DNA of 64,000 bases from Allobosea sp. (GCA_017307955.1 JAFKFV010000016.1:124001-188000), one strand, 5' to 3'; positions 8,635 to 17,633 are shown, numbered from the stretch's first letter. Numbers and translations: made by a program. The notes: generated from the letters alone by a model not told the origin.

Positions 8635-9360
8635 ATGTGCAACCTCTATTCCATGACCTCGAACCAGGAGGCGATCCGCGCCTTCGCGCGCTTCTATGCC
8701 GACCTGACCGGCAATCTGGCGCCGATGCCGGCGATCTTCCCGGACTATGCGGCGCCGATCGTGCGCAACGCGCCGGAGGGCCGCGAACTCGCCATGGTCC
8801 GCTGGGGCATGCCCTCCTCCTCGCAGGCGCTGTTCGCGGCGACGACGAAGCGGGCCGACAAGCTGCGCGCCAAGGGCAAGGAGGTCGACTTCCCGGCGCT
8901 GCTGAAAGCCGAGCCCGACAGCGGCACGACCAATATCCGCAACACGGCGAGCCGGCACTGGACGCGCTGGCTGGGCGTCCCCAACCGCTGCGTCGTGCCC
9001 TTCACATCGTTCAGCGAGTTCAACAGGGAGGCCGGCGGCGACATCTGGTTCGCGCTCGACGAAAGCCGGCCGCTCGCCTTCTTCGCCGGCATCTGGGTGC
9101 CGCAATGGACCAGCGTCCGCAAGGTGAGGACCGGCCCGGAGACGATCGACCTCTTCGGCTTCTTGACGACCGACCCCAACGCCGAAGTCGCCGCCGTCCA
9201 CCCCAAGGCAATGCCGGTCATCCTGCGCACGCAAGAAGAGGTCGAAACCTGGCTCACCGCCCCGAGCGCTGCCGACGCGCTGGCACTGCAGAGGCCGCTA
9301 CCGGATGGGGCGTTGCGGGTGGTGGCGCGAGGGGTGAAGGAGGATGGGGCTGCAGGTTAG
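8635..9360 (+). CDS. SOS response-associated peptidase (SRAP/HMCES family)
   Basis: DNA-protein crosslink forming protein of the YedK/HMCES family, 241 aa, protecting abasic sites in single-stranded DNA. The ATG at 8635 is fixed by the invariant Met-Cys start (MCNLYS); after Met removal Cys becomes the N-terminal nucleophile. Other active-site positions are present: Asn in TTNIRNTASRHW, Glu in FTSFSEFN and His in AVHPKAMPVIL. Several motifs differ from the classic YedK sequence (for example FSEFN in place of FYEW), placing it in a divergent alphaproteobacterial subgroup. It stands alone; no LexA box was identified upstream. Confidence 0.9.
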   Translation: MCNLYSMTSNQEAIRAFARFYADLTGNLAPMPAIFPDYAAPIVRNAPEGRELAMVRWGMPSSSQALFAATTKRADKLRAKGKEVDFPALLKAEPDSGTTNIRNTASRHWTRWLGVPNRCVVPFTSFSEFNREAGGDIWFALDESRPLAFFAGIWVPQWTSVRKVRTGPETIDLFGFLTTDPNAEVAAVHPKAMPVILRTQEEVETWLTAPSAADALALQRPLPDGALRVVARGVKEDGAAG

Positions 9361-9553
9361 TTACCGTCTCCAGATAACCTATCTGCCCCCACTTTGGCCG
9401 AATGCGGCGCGATACTTCAAAACGGCGGCGATCTACTGCGGGCTTAAGGAAACCGCAGGCAAATCTGCCGAAAATTGCCCCAGCGCTGATTTGAGCATCG
9501 CCGGCCTAACAGGCCACGGCTGAACTTAAGTCACTGGTTATCGCGAAGGAAAT
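9361..9553. other. Gene-free stretch before tRNA-Met
   Basis: About 190 bp between the SRAP stop and the 3' end of the minus-strand tRNA-Met. I see no open frame, hairpin with T-run or repeat here that I can support. Confidence 0.5.
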
Positions 9554-9630
9554 TGGTAGCGGGAGAGGGACTTGAACCCCCGACACGCGGATTATGATTC
9601 CGCTGCTCTAACCAGCTGAGCTACCCCGCC
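9554..9630 (-). tRNA. Elongator tRNA-Met (CAT)
   Basis: A 77-nt cloverleaf with encoded CCA (9554-9556). The anticodon stem GCGGA/TCCGC encloses loop ATCATAA, giving anticodon CAT. The acceptor stem GGCGGGG pairs fully with TCCCGCT (G-U at both ends), so it is not an initiator. A lysidine-type tRNA-Ile(CAT) is possible in principle, but the body matches alphaproteobacterial elongator Met. Confidence 0.9.
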
Positions 9631-9720
9631 ACGGGCGATGAGCGATCATCGATGGCGCCGCTTATAGGAAGCGCGGCGAAGGGCTGTCAAGCGCGATCGC
9701 GGCGCCCTGTCCCTTAACCC

Positions 9721-9886
9721 ACCACTCCCTTACGCACCAATCCCTTGCCCGCCACGCCCTTGGCCGGCACTCGCTGCGCCACCAGTCGCTGAGCCACCGC
9801 TCAGTGACCGCCAGTCGCTGATCCATCATGCGCCTGCCCGCCGCTCGCTGGCCCGCCGCTCGCAGTAGACCAGCGGTCCGCTTACC
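9721..9886. repeat. Degenerate 15-bp tandem repeat array
   Basis: About eleven imperfect units of 14-17 bp, consensus near RCCASTCGCTGRSCC, run head to tail downstream of the glycosidase-like gene. Better preserved units are 9781-9795 (ACCAGTCGCTGAGCC), 9810-9824 and 9840-9854. Period 15 keeps a frame open on the minus strand, but the peptide (for example ERWLSDWWRSECR) does not look like a protein domain. It seems to be an old minisatellite. Confidence 0.6.
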
Positions 9887-10838
9887 CGCCATCCGCCAGC
9901 GCCGGATCGAGCGGCCAGGGCTCGACGTCCCGGCTTGCGATGAGGCGGCCGTCCTCGACCGCGATCCGCGCGAGATGGATGACCGTGCGGCGCTCGCGGA
10001 AATCGACCGGGACCGGCGTCTCCCTCTCGGCCCAGTCGGGATGCGTGAAATAATAGAGCGCCGCGTGATCGCCCTGCGGCACCACGTCGGCATGGCGGGC
10101 GAAGCGGCGGTCATCCGGATGGCTGCCCGGCTCGCCGAGGATGAGGCCCTCGCGCTGCCAGGCGCGCGCATCGTCCGAGCGGTAGACGGCGAGGCCGCGC
10201 CATTCGTCGGTGATCATCCACCACCAGCCGCCGAGCGCGAACACATTCGGCCCCTCATGCGGCGGCGCGTCGGGCGCGCCGGGGATGATCTCGCCCTCAA
10301 GGCGCCAGTCGCGAAGGTCCGGGCTCGTCAGCGCATAGGTCGCCGAGCCCTTGCCTTCGTCCTTGTACCAGAGGCGATAGAGCCCGTCCGGGCAGCGCGC
10401 AACGGCGGCGTCGATGACATTGCGCGAGGTGCGCGGCAATTCGCCGACGCGCGTCCAGCTTTCGAGATCGGGGCTGGTGAACTGGACGATGCGGCGGTCG
10501 GCCTCTGCGGCGCTGTCGGAGGCGCCCGGCATATAGGTGAGGAACATGTGATAGGCGCCCTCGGCGCGGATCACCTCGGGAGCCCAATGCGTGTTGAGGC
10601 CGGGATGCTCGGGCGCATCGAGCCCGGCCACCGTGCCGCGATAGGTCCAGGTGAGGCCGCCATCACGCGAGACGGCGGTGCCGATCGCGCTGCCATGGAT
10701 CCAGCCGAAGCCCTCGCCGCCGAGATCGGCGCGGCGGTTGGTGTAGAACATCCACCATTCGTCGGTGCCGGCGCGGTGGATCACGGTCGGATCGGCAGCG
10801 CCGTCATGCACGGGATCGCCATAGATCGGGCGCGACAT
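9882..10838 (-). CDS. Glycoside hydrolase-like five-bladed propeller (GH43/GH117-like)
   Basis: A 318-aa cytoplasmic protein without signal peptide, resembling GH43/GH32-type beta-propeller glycosidases. Repeated blade motifs with W and Y/F are visible (TDEWWMFYTNR, GLYRLWYKDEG, GGWWWMITDEW, HAALYYFTHP). Candidate catalytic acids occupy the usual places: Asp in ADPTVI near the N-terminus, Glu in HWAPEVIR, and Glu in HEGPNVF. It could trim arabinose-, xylose- or galactose-containing oligosaccharides, but the substrate is not predictable. Six bp separate its start from the methyltransferase stop upstream, so they are probably co-transcribed with mnmA. Confidence 0.8.
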   Translation of the reverse strand: MSRPIYGDPVHDGAADPTVIHRAGTDEWWMFYTNRRADLGGEGFGWIHGSAIGTAVSRDGGLTWTYRGTVAGLDAPEHPGLNTHWAPEVIRAEGAYHMFLTYMPGASDSAAEADRRIVQFTSPDLESWTRVGELPRTSRNVIDAAVARCPDGLYRLWYKDEGKGSATYALTSPDLRDWRLEGEIIPGAPDAPPHEGPNVFALGGWWWMITDEWRGLAVYRSDDARAWQREGLILGEPGSHPDDRRFARHADVVPQGDHAALYYFTHPDWAERETPVPVDFRERRTVIHLARIAVEDGRLIASRDVEPWPLDPALADGG

Positions 10839-10844
10839 CGCTCT

Positions 10845-11531
10845 TCAGAGCCTCTCGAACACGACCAGCGTGAAGAAGCCGATCGGCCCGACGCGGCGCT
10901 CCTCGACGAGACGCAGCTCCTCGCGGCCGAGAATGCGGGCCATCGGGAAGTCGGAATGCCAGCCGAGCGCCGAGGCGAAGGGCGCGGCGGCGTCCTCGAT
11001 CCATTTGCGCCAGCCCTTGTCCGCGGCGAAATGGCTGACGATGACGACCTGGCCGCCCGGCCGCGTGACCCGGATCAGCTCGGCCATCACGGCCTTCGGA
11101 TCGGGCACGACCGTCATGACGAACATCGCGACCGAGGCGTCGAACCGGGCCGTCTCGAAGACGAGATCGCCGGCATCGGCCTCTTCCAGCGCCTCAACAT
11201 GATCGAGGCCGCCCTCGCGCACGCGGCGGCGCGCCACGTCGAGCATGTCGGGGCTCAAATCGATGCCGGTGATGCGGTGGTCGCGGCGATAGGAAGAGAG
11301 CGAGAGGCCGGTGCCGACGCCGCATTCCAGCACGCGGCCGGCCGGCAGCGCATTGATGGCTGCGACGGCGGCGCGGCGGCCGGCATCGAGCGCGGCGCCG
11401 AAGACGCGGTCATAGACCGGCGCCCAGCGGGCATAGGCGGCGCGCACGTCGCCATCGTCGATCCGGCCGGCGGCGCGGCGGCTGGTGCGGTCCTTCCAGC
11501 GGCGGGCGACGTCCTCGAAGAGATCCGGCAT
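10845..11531 (-). CDS. Class I SAM-dependent methyltransferase (UbiE/PmtA-like)
   Basis: A 228-aa soluble methyltransferase. An N-terminal YARWAPVYDRVFG segment precedes the SAM-binding motif I VLECGVGTGLSLSSY, then GIDLSPDMLDVAR (motif II acid), FDASVAMFVMTVVPDP and the post-motif RVTRPGGQVVIVSHF. The YARWAPVYD...GTGLSL pattern is typical of the phosphatidylethanolamine N-methyltransferases of the Rhodobacter type (PmtA), which make phosphatidylcholine; a quinone-pathway methyltransferase is the alternative. It sits 9 bp downstream of mnmA and 6 bp upstream of the glycosidase-like gene, so the three genes may be one operon, although their functions do not clearly match. Confidence 0.82.
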   Translation of the reverse strand: MPDLFEDVARRWKDRTSRRAAGRIDDGDVRAAYARWAPVYDRVFGAALDAGRRAAVAAINALPAGRVLECGVGTGLSLSSYRRDHRITGIDLSPDMLDVARRRVREGGLDHVEALEEADAGDLVFETARFDASVAMFVMTVVPDPKAVMAELIRVTRPGGQVVIVSHFAADKGWRKWIEDAAAPFASALGWHSDFPMARILGREELRLVEERRVGPIGFFTLVVFERL

Positions 11532-11540
11532 CGGCGTTCC

Positions 11541-12731
11541 TTATGCTGCGGGCTGGGGGGCGGCTGAGAGCCGGGCCAATGCCGCCTCGGCGGCCTCGGA
11601 GCGGCGGCTGGTCGCGATCCATCCCCCGCCGAGCACCCGCGCGCCGGCGCCCTCCCCTTCATAGAGGACGCAGGCCTGGCCGCTGGCGACGCCGCTCTCC
11701 TCGCCGAGAAGCTCGACCTCGACATTGTCGCCGTCCATGACGAGCCGCGCCGGCTGCGGCGCCCTTGTGGAGCGGACGCGCGCGAAAAGTTCGACGCCAC
11801 TCTCGTCCAGCTCCGCAAGCGGCCGGTCGCCGAGCCAGTTGACGTCGCGCAGCACGAGGCGGCGGACGGCGAGCGCCGAGCGCGGCCCGACGACGACGCG
11901 GCGGCGCGCAGCATCGAGCGCCACGACATAGAGCGGCTCGCCGGCGGCGACGCCGAGGCCGCGGCGCTGGCCGATGGTGTAGTGGATGATGCCGTCATGG
12001 CGGCCGAGCACCGTGCCGTCGAGATGCACGACTTCGCCAGCCTCGGCGGCCTGCGGCCGGAGCCTGGCGATCACATCGGCGTAGCGGCCACCGGGGACGA
12101 AGCAGATGTCCTGGCTGTCATGCTTGTCGGCGACCTCGAGGCCGAGCTCACGGGCGAGCGCGCGCGTCTCCGGCTTGGTCATGCCGCCGAGCGGGAAGCG
12201 CACGAAATCGAGCTGCTCCTGCGTGGTCGCGAACAGGAAATAGCTCTGGTCGCGATCGAGATCGGCCGGACGGAAGAGCCCGCGATGGCCGGAGGCGAGC
12301 GGCTTCGTCGAGACATAATGGCCGGTCGCCAGCGCCGCGGCGCCAAGCCCGCGGGCGGTGGCGAGCAAGTCGACGAACTTGACCGTCTGGTTGCAGGCAA
12401 TGCAAGGCACCGGCGTCTCGCCTGCGATATAGCTGTCGGCGAAGCGGTCGATCACCGCCTCGCGGAAGCGCGATTCGTAATCGAGCACGTAATGCGGGAT
12501 GCCGAGCGTCTCGGCGACACGGCGCGCGTCGTGAATGTCCTGGCCGGCGCAGCAGGCGCCGCGCCGATGCGTCGCCGCGCCATGGTCGTAGAGCTGCAGC
12601 GTGATGCCGACGACGTCGTAGCCCTCGCGCGCCAGGAGGCCGGCGACGACCGAGGAATCGACGCCGCCCGACATGGCGACAACGATGCGCTGATCCTTGG
12701 GAAGGCCGGGAAGATCGAGGCTGTTCGGCAT
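11541..12731 (-). CDS. mnmA: tRNA-specific 2-thiouridylase MnmA
   Basis: Thiolates U34 of tRNA-Lys, -Glu and -Gln using sulfur relayed from IscS/Tus proteins, 396 aa. The PP-loop ATP motif SGGVDSS is at ~21-27. The two catalytic cysteines are visible: one in [15 protein letters not shown], the persulfide one in [25 protein letters not shown] and [11 protein letters not shown] are family signatures. The N-terminal extension of ~12 residues and a short alanine-rich tail are not unusual. It heads a possible three-gene minus-strand operon and is divergent from sciP with 330 bp between. Confidence 0.96.
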   Translation of the reverse strand: MPNSLDLPGLPKDQRIVVAMSGGVDSSVVAGLLAREGYDVVGITLQLYDHGAATHRRGACCAGQDIHDARRVAETLGIPHYVLDYESRFREAVIDRFADSYIAGETPVPCIACNQTVKFVDLLATARGLGAAALATGHYVSTKPLASGHRGLFRPADLDRDQSYFLFATTQEQLDFVRFPLGGMTKPETRALARELGLEVADKHDSQDICFVPGGRYADVIARLRPQAAEAGEVVHLDGTVLGRHDGIIHYTIGQRRGLGVAAGEPLYVVALDAARRRVVVGPRSALAVRRLVLRDVNWLGDRPLAELDESGVELFARVRSTRAPQPARLVMDGDNVEVELLGEESGVASGQACVLYEGEGAGARVLGGGWIATSRRSEAAEAALARLSAAPQPAA

Positions 12732-13061
12732 GACCGCTGTCGATAAGGCGCGCCGCCGAAGACTGCGCGCGCGATATGTCGGATGCGGCTCTCGCCACCG
12801 GATCAGCCCTATATAACCGCGTTGCTCCGCGCTTCAAGAGAGAAGCGTCGTCGCATCGGCTGCCGTCGCCACCGGCAAGAGCTTCGCGAGTCTTGGCACA
12901 CGCAACGATCGCCCTTTGTTGCAATTTGCATTGCAGAACGAGCCGTCGCGCGCCGGAAACGACGGAAATCGCTTCGAATTTCACCGATCGGCTTAGCCAA
13001 AATTTAAGGGGGACCGCCTAGTCTCAGCTGCTGACAAGGTCAGGTTGAGTGTGAGTGTAGA
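12732..13061. other. Divergent mnmA-sciP intergenic region
   Basis: A 330-bp gap without a credible gene. It must hold both promoters. It contains one GAGTC (GANTC-type CcrM site) at 12888-12892 and a CtrA-like box at 12993-13007. The A+T content rises near 12990-13010, where the sciP promoter is expected. Confidence 0.6.
12993..13007 (+). promoter_or_regulatory. CtrA-binding box candidate upstream of sciP
   Basis: TTAG-CCAAAAT-TTAA matches the CtrA consensus TTAA-N7-TTAA at seven of eight positions with exact spacing. It is 55 bp upstream of the sciP start. In Caulobacter, sciP is a direct CtrA target, so the position makes sense. Confidence 0.6.
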
Positions 13062-13337
13062 ATGACCGATCAGATGCGTCCGCGCGTAAAGTATGTCATC
13101 GGACCCGATGGTAGTCCGCTGACCATCGCGGACCTGCCGCCGCGCGACACCAAGCGTTGGGTCATCCGCCGCAAGGCTGAGGTGGTCGCCGCCGTTCGTG
13201 GAGGACTTCTCAGCCTCGAGGAAGCCTGCCAGCGCTATACGCTGACCGTCGAGGAATTCATTTCCTGGCAGCAGTCGATCGACCAGCACGGTCTCGCCGG
13301 CCTGCGGACGACGCGCATCCAGCAGTATCGCCAGTAG
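13062..13337 (+). CDS. sciP: CtrA inhibitor SciP (DUF1153)
   Basis: Small cell-cycle regulator of 91 aa. The whole protein is the DUF1153 domain: RPRVKYVIGPDGSPLTIADL at the start and a helix-turn-helix (LSLEEACQRYTLTVEEFISW) at ~50-75. In Caulobacter SciP binds CtrA and DNA and blocks CtrA-dependent transcription in the swarmer phase. It is a monocistronic gene, with a CtrA-like box upstream and a perfect palindromic terminator after it. The other core members of the pathway (divK, pleD, ctrA, chpT) lie 22-27 kb downstream in the same window. Confidence 0.95.
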   Translation: MTDQMRPRVKYVIGPDGSPLTIADLPPRDTKRWVIRRKAEVVAAVRGGLLSLEEACQRYTLTVEEFISWQQSIDQHGLAGLRTTRIQQYRQ

Positions 13338-13357
13338 TTTCCCCACCCCGGAAATAC

Positions 13358-13387
13358 CGAAGGGCCGGCGCATGCGCCGGCCCTTCG
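13358..13387. terminator. Bidirectional terminator between sciP and the hydrolase gene
   Basis: A perfect 30-bp palindrome (CGAAGGGCCGGCGCA and its complement) begins 20 bp after the sciP stop and ends 21 bp before the stop of the convergent gene. It is followed by TCTTTC on the plus strand. Being symmetrical, it can end both transcripts. Confidence 0.8.
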
Positions 13388-13408
13388 TCTTTCGCGAGAG
13401 CAGCCCGT

Positions 13409-14110
13409 TCAGAGCGTCACGGTCTCTCCGACGGCCGGGACGACCACCTCGACGTCCGAGCCCTCCATGCCCGCCACGAAGGCGTCGGCGGTGGCGTCGA
13501 CCAGCGGGAAGGTCGCGTAATGGCCGGGAATGACCGTCTCGAAATGGAAGAAACGGCGCGCCGCCATGGCCGCGACCTTGCCGCCCATGGTGAAGCGGTC
13601 GCCGATCGGCAGGATGCCGATCTTGGGCGCGTAGATCTCGTCGATGAGCGCCATGTCGGAGAAGATGTCGGTATCGCCGGCATGGTAGAGCGTCCGTTCG
13701 CCGGGGGCGCGGATGATGACGCCATGCGGGTTGCCGAGCGAATGGACGACGCCGTTCTGGTCGATCGAGCCCGAGGAATGATGGGCGACGGTGAGCGAGA
13801 CCTGGAACGGACCCTCGTCGACCGTGCCGCCGGAATTCATCGGATCGCCCTTCTCGACGCCTTGCCGCGCGAGATACCCGATGAGGTCGGCATCGCCGAT
13901 CACCTTCGCGCCGGTGTCGCGCGCGATCGCGACGGTATCGCCGACATGGTCGCCATGGCCATGGGTGAGGACGATATGCGTGACGCCGCGCGCCGCGGCG
14001 GCGGCGTCACCCGGAAATTTGGGGTTGCCGGTGAAGAACGGGTCAATGAGAATGACCGCGTCGGTGATCTCGATGCGGAACGCGGCGTGGCCGAGCCAGG
14101 TCAGTTTCAT
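13409..14110 (-). CDS. UPF0173 metal-dependent hydrolase
   Basis: Metallo-beta-lactamase-fold hydrolase, 233 aa. The ATG at 14110 begins the family start [14 protein letters not shown]; an in-frame ATG 15 bp upstream is less likely. Metal ligands are visible in [10 protein letters not shown] (HxHxDH), the His in TVAHHSSGS, Asp in [11 protein letters not shown], and the C-terminal His in [10 protein letters not shown]. The UPF0173 group has an unknown physiological substrate. The gene is alone and convergent with sciP. Confidence 0.92.
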   Translation of the reverse strand: MKLTWLGHAAFRIEITDAVILIDPFFTGNPKFPGDAAAAARGVTHIVLTHGHGDHVGDTVAIARDTGAKVIGDADLIGYLARQGVEKGDPMNSGGTVDEGPFQVSLTVAHHSSGSIDQNGVVHSLGNPHGVIIRAPGERTLYHAGDTDIFSDMALIDEIYAPKIGILPIGDRFTMGGKVAAMAARRFFHFETVIPGHYATFPLVDATADAFVAGMEGSDVEVVVPAVGETVTL

Positions 14111-14241
14111 GAAATCGACACCCAATCATTGTTGGTGGCGAAAGTATGGGGTCCGGTCCCGGCGGCGACCAGTGCGCAGCCGGTGAACAGTGAAGCCGCG
14201 AGCGGACCGCGGCGCTGCGCCGAAGAACGGCAGGAGGCCAG

Positions 14242-14862
14242 GTGACGGATCTGGAAACGACGGCTGATCGCGGCGGACGCGGTCTGATGAAGCGGATCTT
14301 CGACCGCATCATGGTGCTCTCCGCCGGCCCGCATGCCTTGTGGCTGCTGGCCGCGGTGTCCTTCGCGGAGGCGTCGTTCTTCCCGATCCCGCCCGATCCG
14401 GTGCTCGCCGCCATCGTTCTGGCGCGGCGCGACCGCGTCTGGATCGCCGCCGCGGTCTGCACCATCGCCTCGGTGGTCGGCGGTCTCGCCGGCTATGCGA
14501 TCGGCGCCGGGCTCTACGAGGCCATCGGCCAGCCGGTGATCGCCTTCTATCACCTCGAGGAGGCCTTCCATAACTTCCAGACCCGCTTCGACGAGTGGGG
14601 CGGCTGGATCATCGTCGCCAAGGGCCTGACGCCGATCCCGTTCAAGCTGGTGACGATCGCCTCGGGCGTCGTTCATCTGAACCTCGTCACCTTCGTCGTC
14701 GCCTCGCTGCTGACGCGCGGCCTCCGCTTCTTCATCGTCGCGTGGCTGTTCTACCGCTTCGGCCCGCAGGCCCGCGCGATGATCGACCGCAACTTCAACA
14801 AGGTGATGATCGGCGGCACGATCCTCGTGATCCTCGGCTTCGTCGCCATCATCTATATCTGA
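14242..14862 (+). CDS. YqaA/DedA-family membrane protein
   Basis: Integral inner-membrane protein of the SNARE-associated/DedA superfamily (YqaA branch), 206 aa. AGGAGG lies just upstream of the GTG at 14242, supporting that start; ATG 14287 (MKRIF) is an alternative. Four to five hydrophobic segments are seen, with family motifs FAEASFFPIPPD and the re-entrant loop GLTPIPFKLVTIASG, which contains the conserved arginine-free proline pair of the YqaA branch. Relatives contribute to membrane homeostasis and possibly lipid flipping; the role here is not known. It is followed by ruvX 26 bp downstream. Confidence 0.9.
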   Translation: MTDLETTADRGGRGLMKRIFDRIMVLSAGPHALWLLAAVSFAEASFFPIPPDPVLAAIVLARRDRVWIAAAVCTIASVVGGLAGYAIGAGLYEAIGQPVIAFYHLEEAFHNFQTRFDEWGGWIIVAKGLTPIPFKLVTIASGVVHLNLVTFVVASLLTRGLRFFIVAWLFYRFGPQARAMIDRNFNKVMIGGTILVILGFVAIIYI

Positions 14863-14888
14863 GGCCGACAGGCCGCTTCCGAGGGCAC

Positions 14889-15410
14889 GTGCCAGGACGC
14901 ATCATCGACATCGCCGCGCTCGACGCGGCGCTCACGGGGCCGGACGTGCTGTTCGGCCTCGATCTCGGCACCAAGACGATCGGGGTCGCGCTCTCCGATC
15001 TCGGCCGGCGCATGGCGGCGCCGCTCGCGCTCATCAACCGCCGCAAATTCTCGCTCGACGTCGCCGAGCTGAAACGGCTCGCGGACGAGCACAAGCCGGC
15101 GGCGATCATCATCGGCCTGCCGCTCAACATGGATGGCAGCGAGGGGCCGCGCGCGCAGTCGACGCGCTCCTTCGTGCGCAATCTGCTGCCGCTGATCGAG
15201 ATCCCGGTCGTGTTCTGGGACGAGCGGCTGTCGACCGTCGCGGTCACGCGCACGCTGCTCGAGGCCGACACCAGCCGGCGCAAGCGGGGCGAACTCGTGG
15301 ACAAGATGGCGGCGGCCTTCATCCTGCAGGGCGTGCTCGACCGCCTGGAGCGGATCGCGCAGGATCGGGAGGACGCCGCGGGGGACGGCGCCGGCGATTC
15401 GGGGGGATAG
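14889..15410 (+). CDS. ruvX: RuvX/YqgF Holliday junction resolvase-like protein
   Basis: RNase H-fold nuclease, 173 aa, implicated in 16S rRNA 5' end maturation and Holliday junction resolution. I chose the GTG at 14889 because it gives the family length and starts just before the conserved region. Catalytic acids: Asp in GLDLGTKTIGVALSD, Glu in WDERLSTVAV, Asp in ELVDKMAAAFILQ. The motif IIGLPLNMDGSEGPRA is diagnostic. It lies between the YqaA gene (26 bp upstream) and the HXXEE gene (3 bp downstream), probably one operon. Confidence 0.95.
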   Translation: MPGRIIDIAALDAALTGPDVLFGLDLGTKTIGVALSDLGRRMAAPLALINRRKFSLDVAELKRLADEHKPAAIIIGLPLNMDGSEGPRAQSTRSFVRNLLPLIEIPVVFWDERLSTVAVTRTLLEADTSRRKRGELVDKMAAAFILQGVLDRLERIAQDREDAAGDGAGDSGG

Positions 15411-15413
15411 GCG

Positions 15414-15983
15414 ATGTTCGGGCGGCTCGCGGCGTACTGGGTCTATGGCGGTGCGCTCGCCGGCCTTCTCGGGATCGGGCTGCTCTGGCTGGCGGCGCCG
15501 CAGATGAGCGCCGCGCTCGCGGCCGTCGCCCTCTTGCTGCCGCTCTACATGCTGCACCAGTTCGAAGAGCATGACGACGACCGCTTCCGCCGCTTCTTCA
15601 ACACGCTGATCGGCGGCGGGCGCGAGGTGCTCACCCTCCCGGCCGTTTTCATCATCAATATCGGCGGCGTCTGGATCGTCTATTTCATCGCCATCGCGCT
15701 GGCGGCGCGCGTCGATCTCGGCCTCGGCCTCATCGCGGTCTATGGCACGCTCGTCAACGCGCTCGTGCATCTCGCAGCGGCCGCGGCAAAGCGGCGCTAC
15801 AATCCGGGCCTCGCGACGGCGGTCATCTTCTTCCTGCCGGCCGGCATCACGGCACTTTGGCTGGTGCACGGAACCGGTGAGGCCGGGCTTGCCGAGCATG
15901 CGATCGGCCTTGCCGTCGCCATCGGCATCCATGCCGTCATCGTCGCCTATGCGCTGCGGCGGAGGCAGAGCCTTGGCGGCTGA
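15414..15983 (+). CDS. HXXEE-domain membrane protein
   Basis: A 189-aa membrane protein with four to five hydrophobic segments. The signature HxxEE appears as LHQFEEHDDDRF at ~45-57. A second polar site, NALVHLAAAA, is conserved in this family. Members have unknown function; the HxxEE could bind metal at the membrane. Three bp separate it from ruvX, and its stop is close to the convergent AidB-like gene (6 bp). Confidence 0.85.
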   Translation: MFGRLAAYWVYGGALAGLLGIGLLWLAAPQMSAALAAVALLLPLYMLHQFEEHDDDRFRRFFNTLIGGGREVLTLPAVFIINIGGVWIVYFIAIALAARVDLGLGLIAVYGTLVNALVHLAAAAAKRRYNPGLATAVIFFLPAGITALWLVHGTGEAGLAEHAIGLAVAIGIHAVIVAYALRRRQSLGG

Positions 15984-15989
15984 ACTGCC

Positions 15990-17633
15990 TCACATCCGCG
16001 GGAAGACATAGTCGATGAAGGCCCGCGCATCGAAGCGGGCGTCGAGCATGCCATAGGTCGAGCGCCAGGGCTTGCCGAGCCGGGTCTCCAGGAAGGCATC
16101 GGCGATGACCGACGGGAAACGCCGGCGCAGTGTCGCCGCGGCGACCGTCATCGCCAGCTGCTCGGTGAGGATGCGCGCCGAGCCCTCGTCGGCGATCGCC
16201 ACGGCGGCGGCGGCGCGCAGGACATTGAGCGTCGAGCGCGCGGCGGGACCGAGACCATCCTCGATCACCTTCAGCACCGCCTCGAGCGGTTCGGGCGAGC
16301 GCTTCAGCACGCGAAGCACGTCGAGGCAGAGCACATTGCCGGGACCATCGACCATGGGCAGCGCCTGTGCGTCGCGGGCAAGCCGCGCCAGCAGCCCTTC
16401 CTCGACATAGCCGTTGCCGCCGGCGCACTCCATCGCCTCGGAGGCGATGGCCGGGCCGAGCTTGGCGACCCAGTACTTGATCGCGGGCGTCATGAGACGC
16501 GCGAAGGCGGCCTCGGCCGGGTCGTCCTGCGAGCGGTCGACCGCTTCGGCGAGGCGGAAGACCAGCGCCGTCGCCGCCGTGACGTCGAGCGCCATGTCGG
16601 CGAGGACGCGCGTCATCAATGGCTGGTCGATGAACGGCGCGCCATAGGCGCGGCGATAACGCGTGTCGTGCACGGCTTCCGCCAGCGCCGCGCGGGCGAC
16701 ACCGGCCGCCGCGACGGCGTCATCGACGCGAAGCAGCGTCACCGTCTCGGCGATCGTCGCGACACCTCGCCCGGGATCGCCGACCATGAGGCCGACCGAG
16801 CCGGGAAACTCGATCTCGGCGGCGGCGTTCGAGCGCGTGCCGAGCTTGTCCTTGAGGCGCATCAGGCGGATCGGGTTGCGCTTGCCGTCGGGGAGGAAGC
16901 GCGGAACGAGGAAGAGCGACAGGCCCTCCAGTGTCTGCGCCAGGACGAGCAGCGCGTCGCTCATCGGCGCGGAGACGAACCATTTGTGGCCGACCAGCCG
17001 ATGCGTGCCGTCGCCGAGCGACTCGGCCCGGGTCGTCGCGGCGCGAAGATCGGAGCCGCCCTGCTTCTCGGTCGTCGCAAGCCCGATCAGCGCGCCCGAC
17101 TTCTGGCCGATGGCGACTGGGCGCGAGTCATAGCGCCGCGAGCGCAGCAGCGGCAGCCAGGCTTCGGCCAGCGGCTGGGCATGGCCGAGCGAGGCAACGG
17201 CGGCGCTCGTCAGCGACAAGGGGCCGATATGGCCGAGCTCCACCTCGGCCGTCATGTAAAGGCGCGCCGCGCGCGCGACGGCGCGGACATTCGATTCCTC
17301 GCCGACGGCGTCCCAGATCGAGGCATGCAGGCCGGCGCCGACGCCGCGCCGCATCAGCGCGTGCCAGGCGGGATGGAACTCGACGAGGTCGACGCGGCGG
17401 CCGCTCGCATCATGGCTGCGCAGATGCGGGAGCACGGTGTTGGCGAGGCGCGCGAGATCGGCCATCTCGGCCGAGCCCCATTGCGCGCCATGCGCCGTGA
17501 GACCCTCGACGACCGGCTGCGGCAGGTCCTCGACCAGCGCGGCCAGAACGGGATCGGAGGCATAGAGATTGGCGCCGAGACGAGGCGGTATCTGGTTTGC
17601 GACCTCGTGCGTCTCGAAATCCGGCGAAACCAT
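15990..17633 (-). CDS. aidB: AidB-like acyl-CoA dehydrogenase
   Basis: FAD-dependent acyl-CoA dehydrogenase-like protein, 547 aa, the length of E. coli AidB (adaptive response to alkylation). It contains the AidB-type N-terminal extension (ANQIPPRLGANLYASDPVL), FAD-binding segment GLATTEKQGGSDLRA, and the C-terminal ECAGGNGYVEEGLLARLARD region. AidB binds DNA and may destroy alkylating agents; related rhizobial proteins may act on branched acyl-CoA instead. The gene stands alone; no Ada box or adjacent ada gene was found, so its regulation by alkylation is not supported. Confidence 0.88.
   Translation of the reverse strand: MVSPDFETHEVANQIPPRLGANLYASDPVLAALVEDLPQPVVEGLTAHGAQWGSAEMADLARLANTVLPHLRSHDASGRRVDLVEFHPAWHALMRRGVGAGLHASIWDAVGEESNVRAVARAARLYMTAEVELGHIGPLSLTSAAVASLGHAQPLAEAWLPLLRSRRYDSRPVAIGQKSGALIGLATTEKQGGSDLRAATTRAESLGDGTHRLVGHKWFVSAPMSDALLVLAQTLEGLSLFLVPRFLPDGKRNPIRLMRLKDKLGTRSNAAAEIEFPGSVGLMVGDPGRGVATIAETVTLLRVDDAVAAAGVARAALAEAVHDTRYRRAYGAPFIDQPLMTRVLADMALDVTAATALVFRLAEAVDRSQDDPAEAAFARLMTPAIKYWVAKLGPAIASEAMECAGGNGYVEEGLLARLARDAQALPMVDGPGNVLCLDVLRVLKRSPEPLEAVLKVIEDGLGPAARSTLNVLRAAAAVAIADEGSARILTEQLAMTVAAATLRRRFPSVIADAFLETRLGKPWRSTYGMLDARFDARAFIDYVFPRM

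Noticed and set aside
9721..9886. Coding sequence of a repetitive protein on the minus strand
   Set aside because: Units vary between 14 and 17 bp, which breaks the frame of any repeated peptide.
9828..11567. 579-codon plus-strand frame
   Set aside because: Antisense to the glycosidase-like and methyltransferase genes, which have real motifs.
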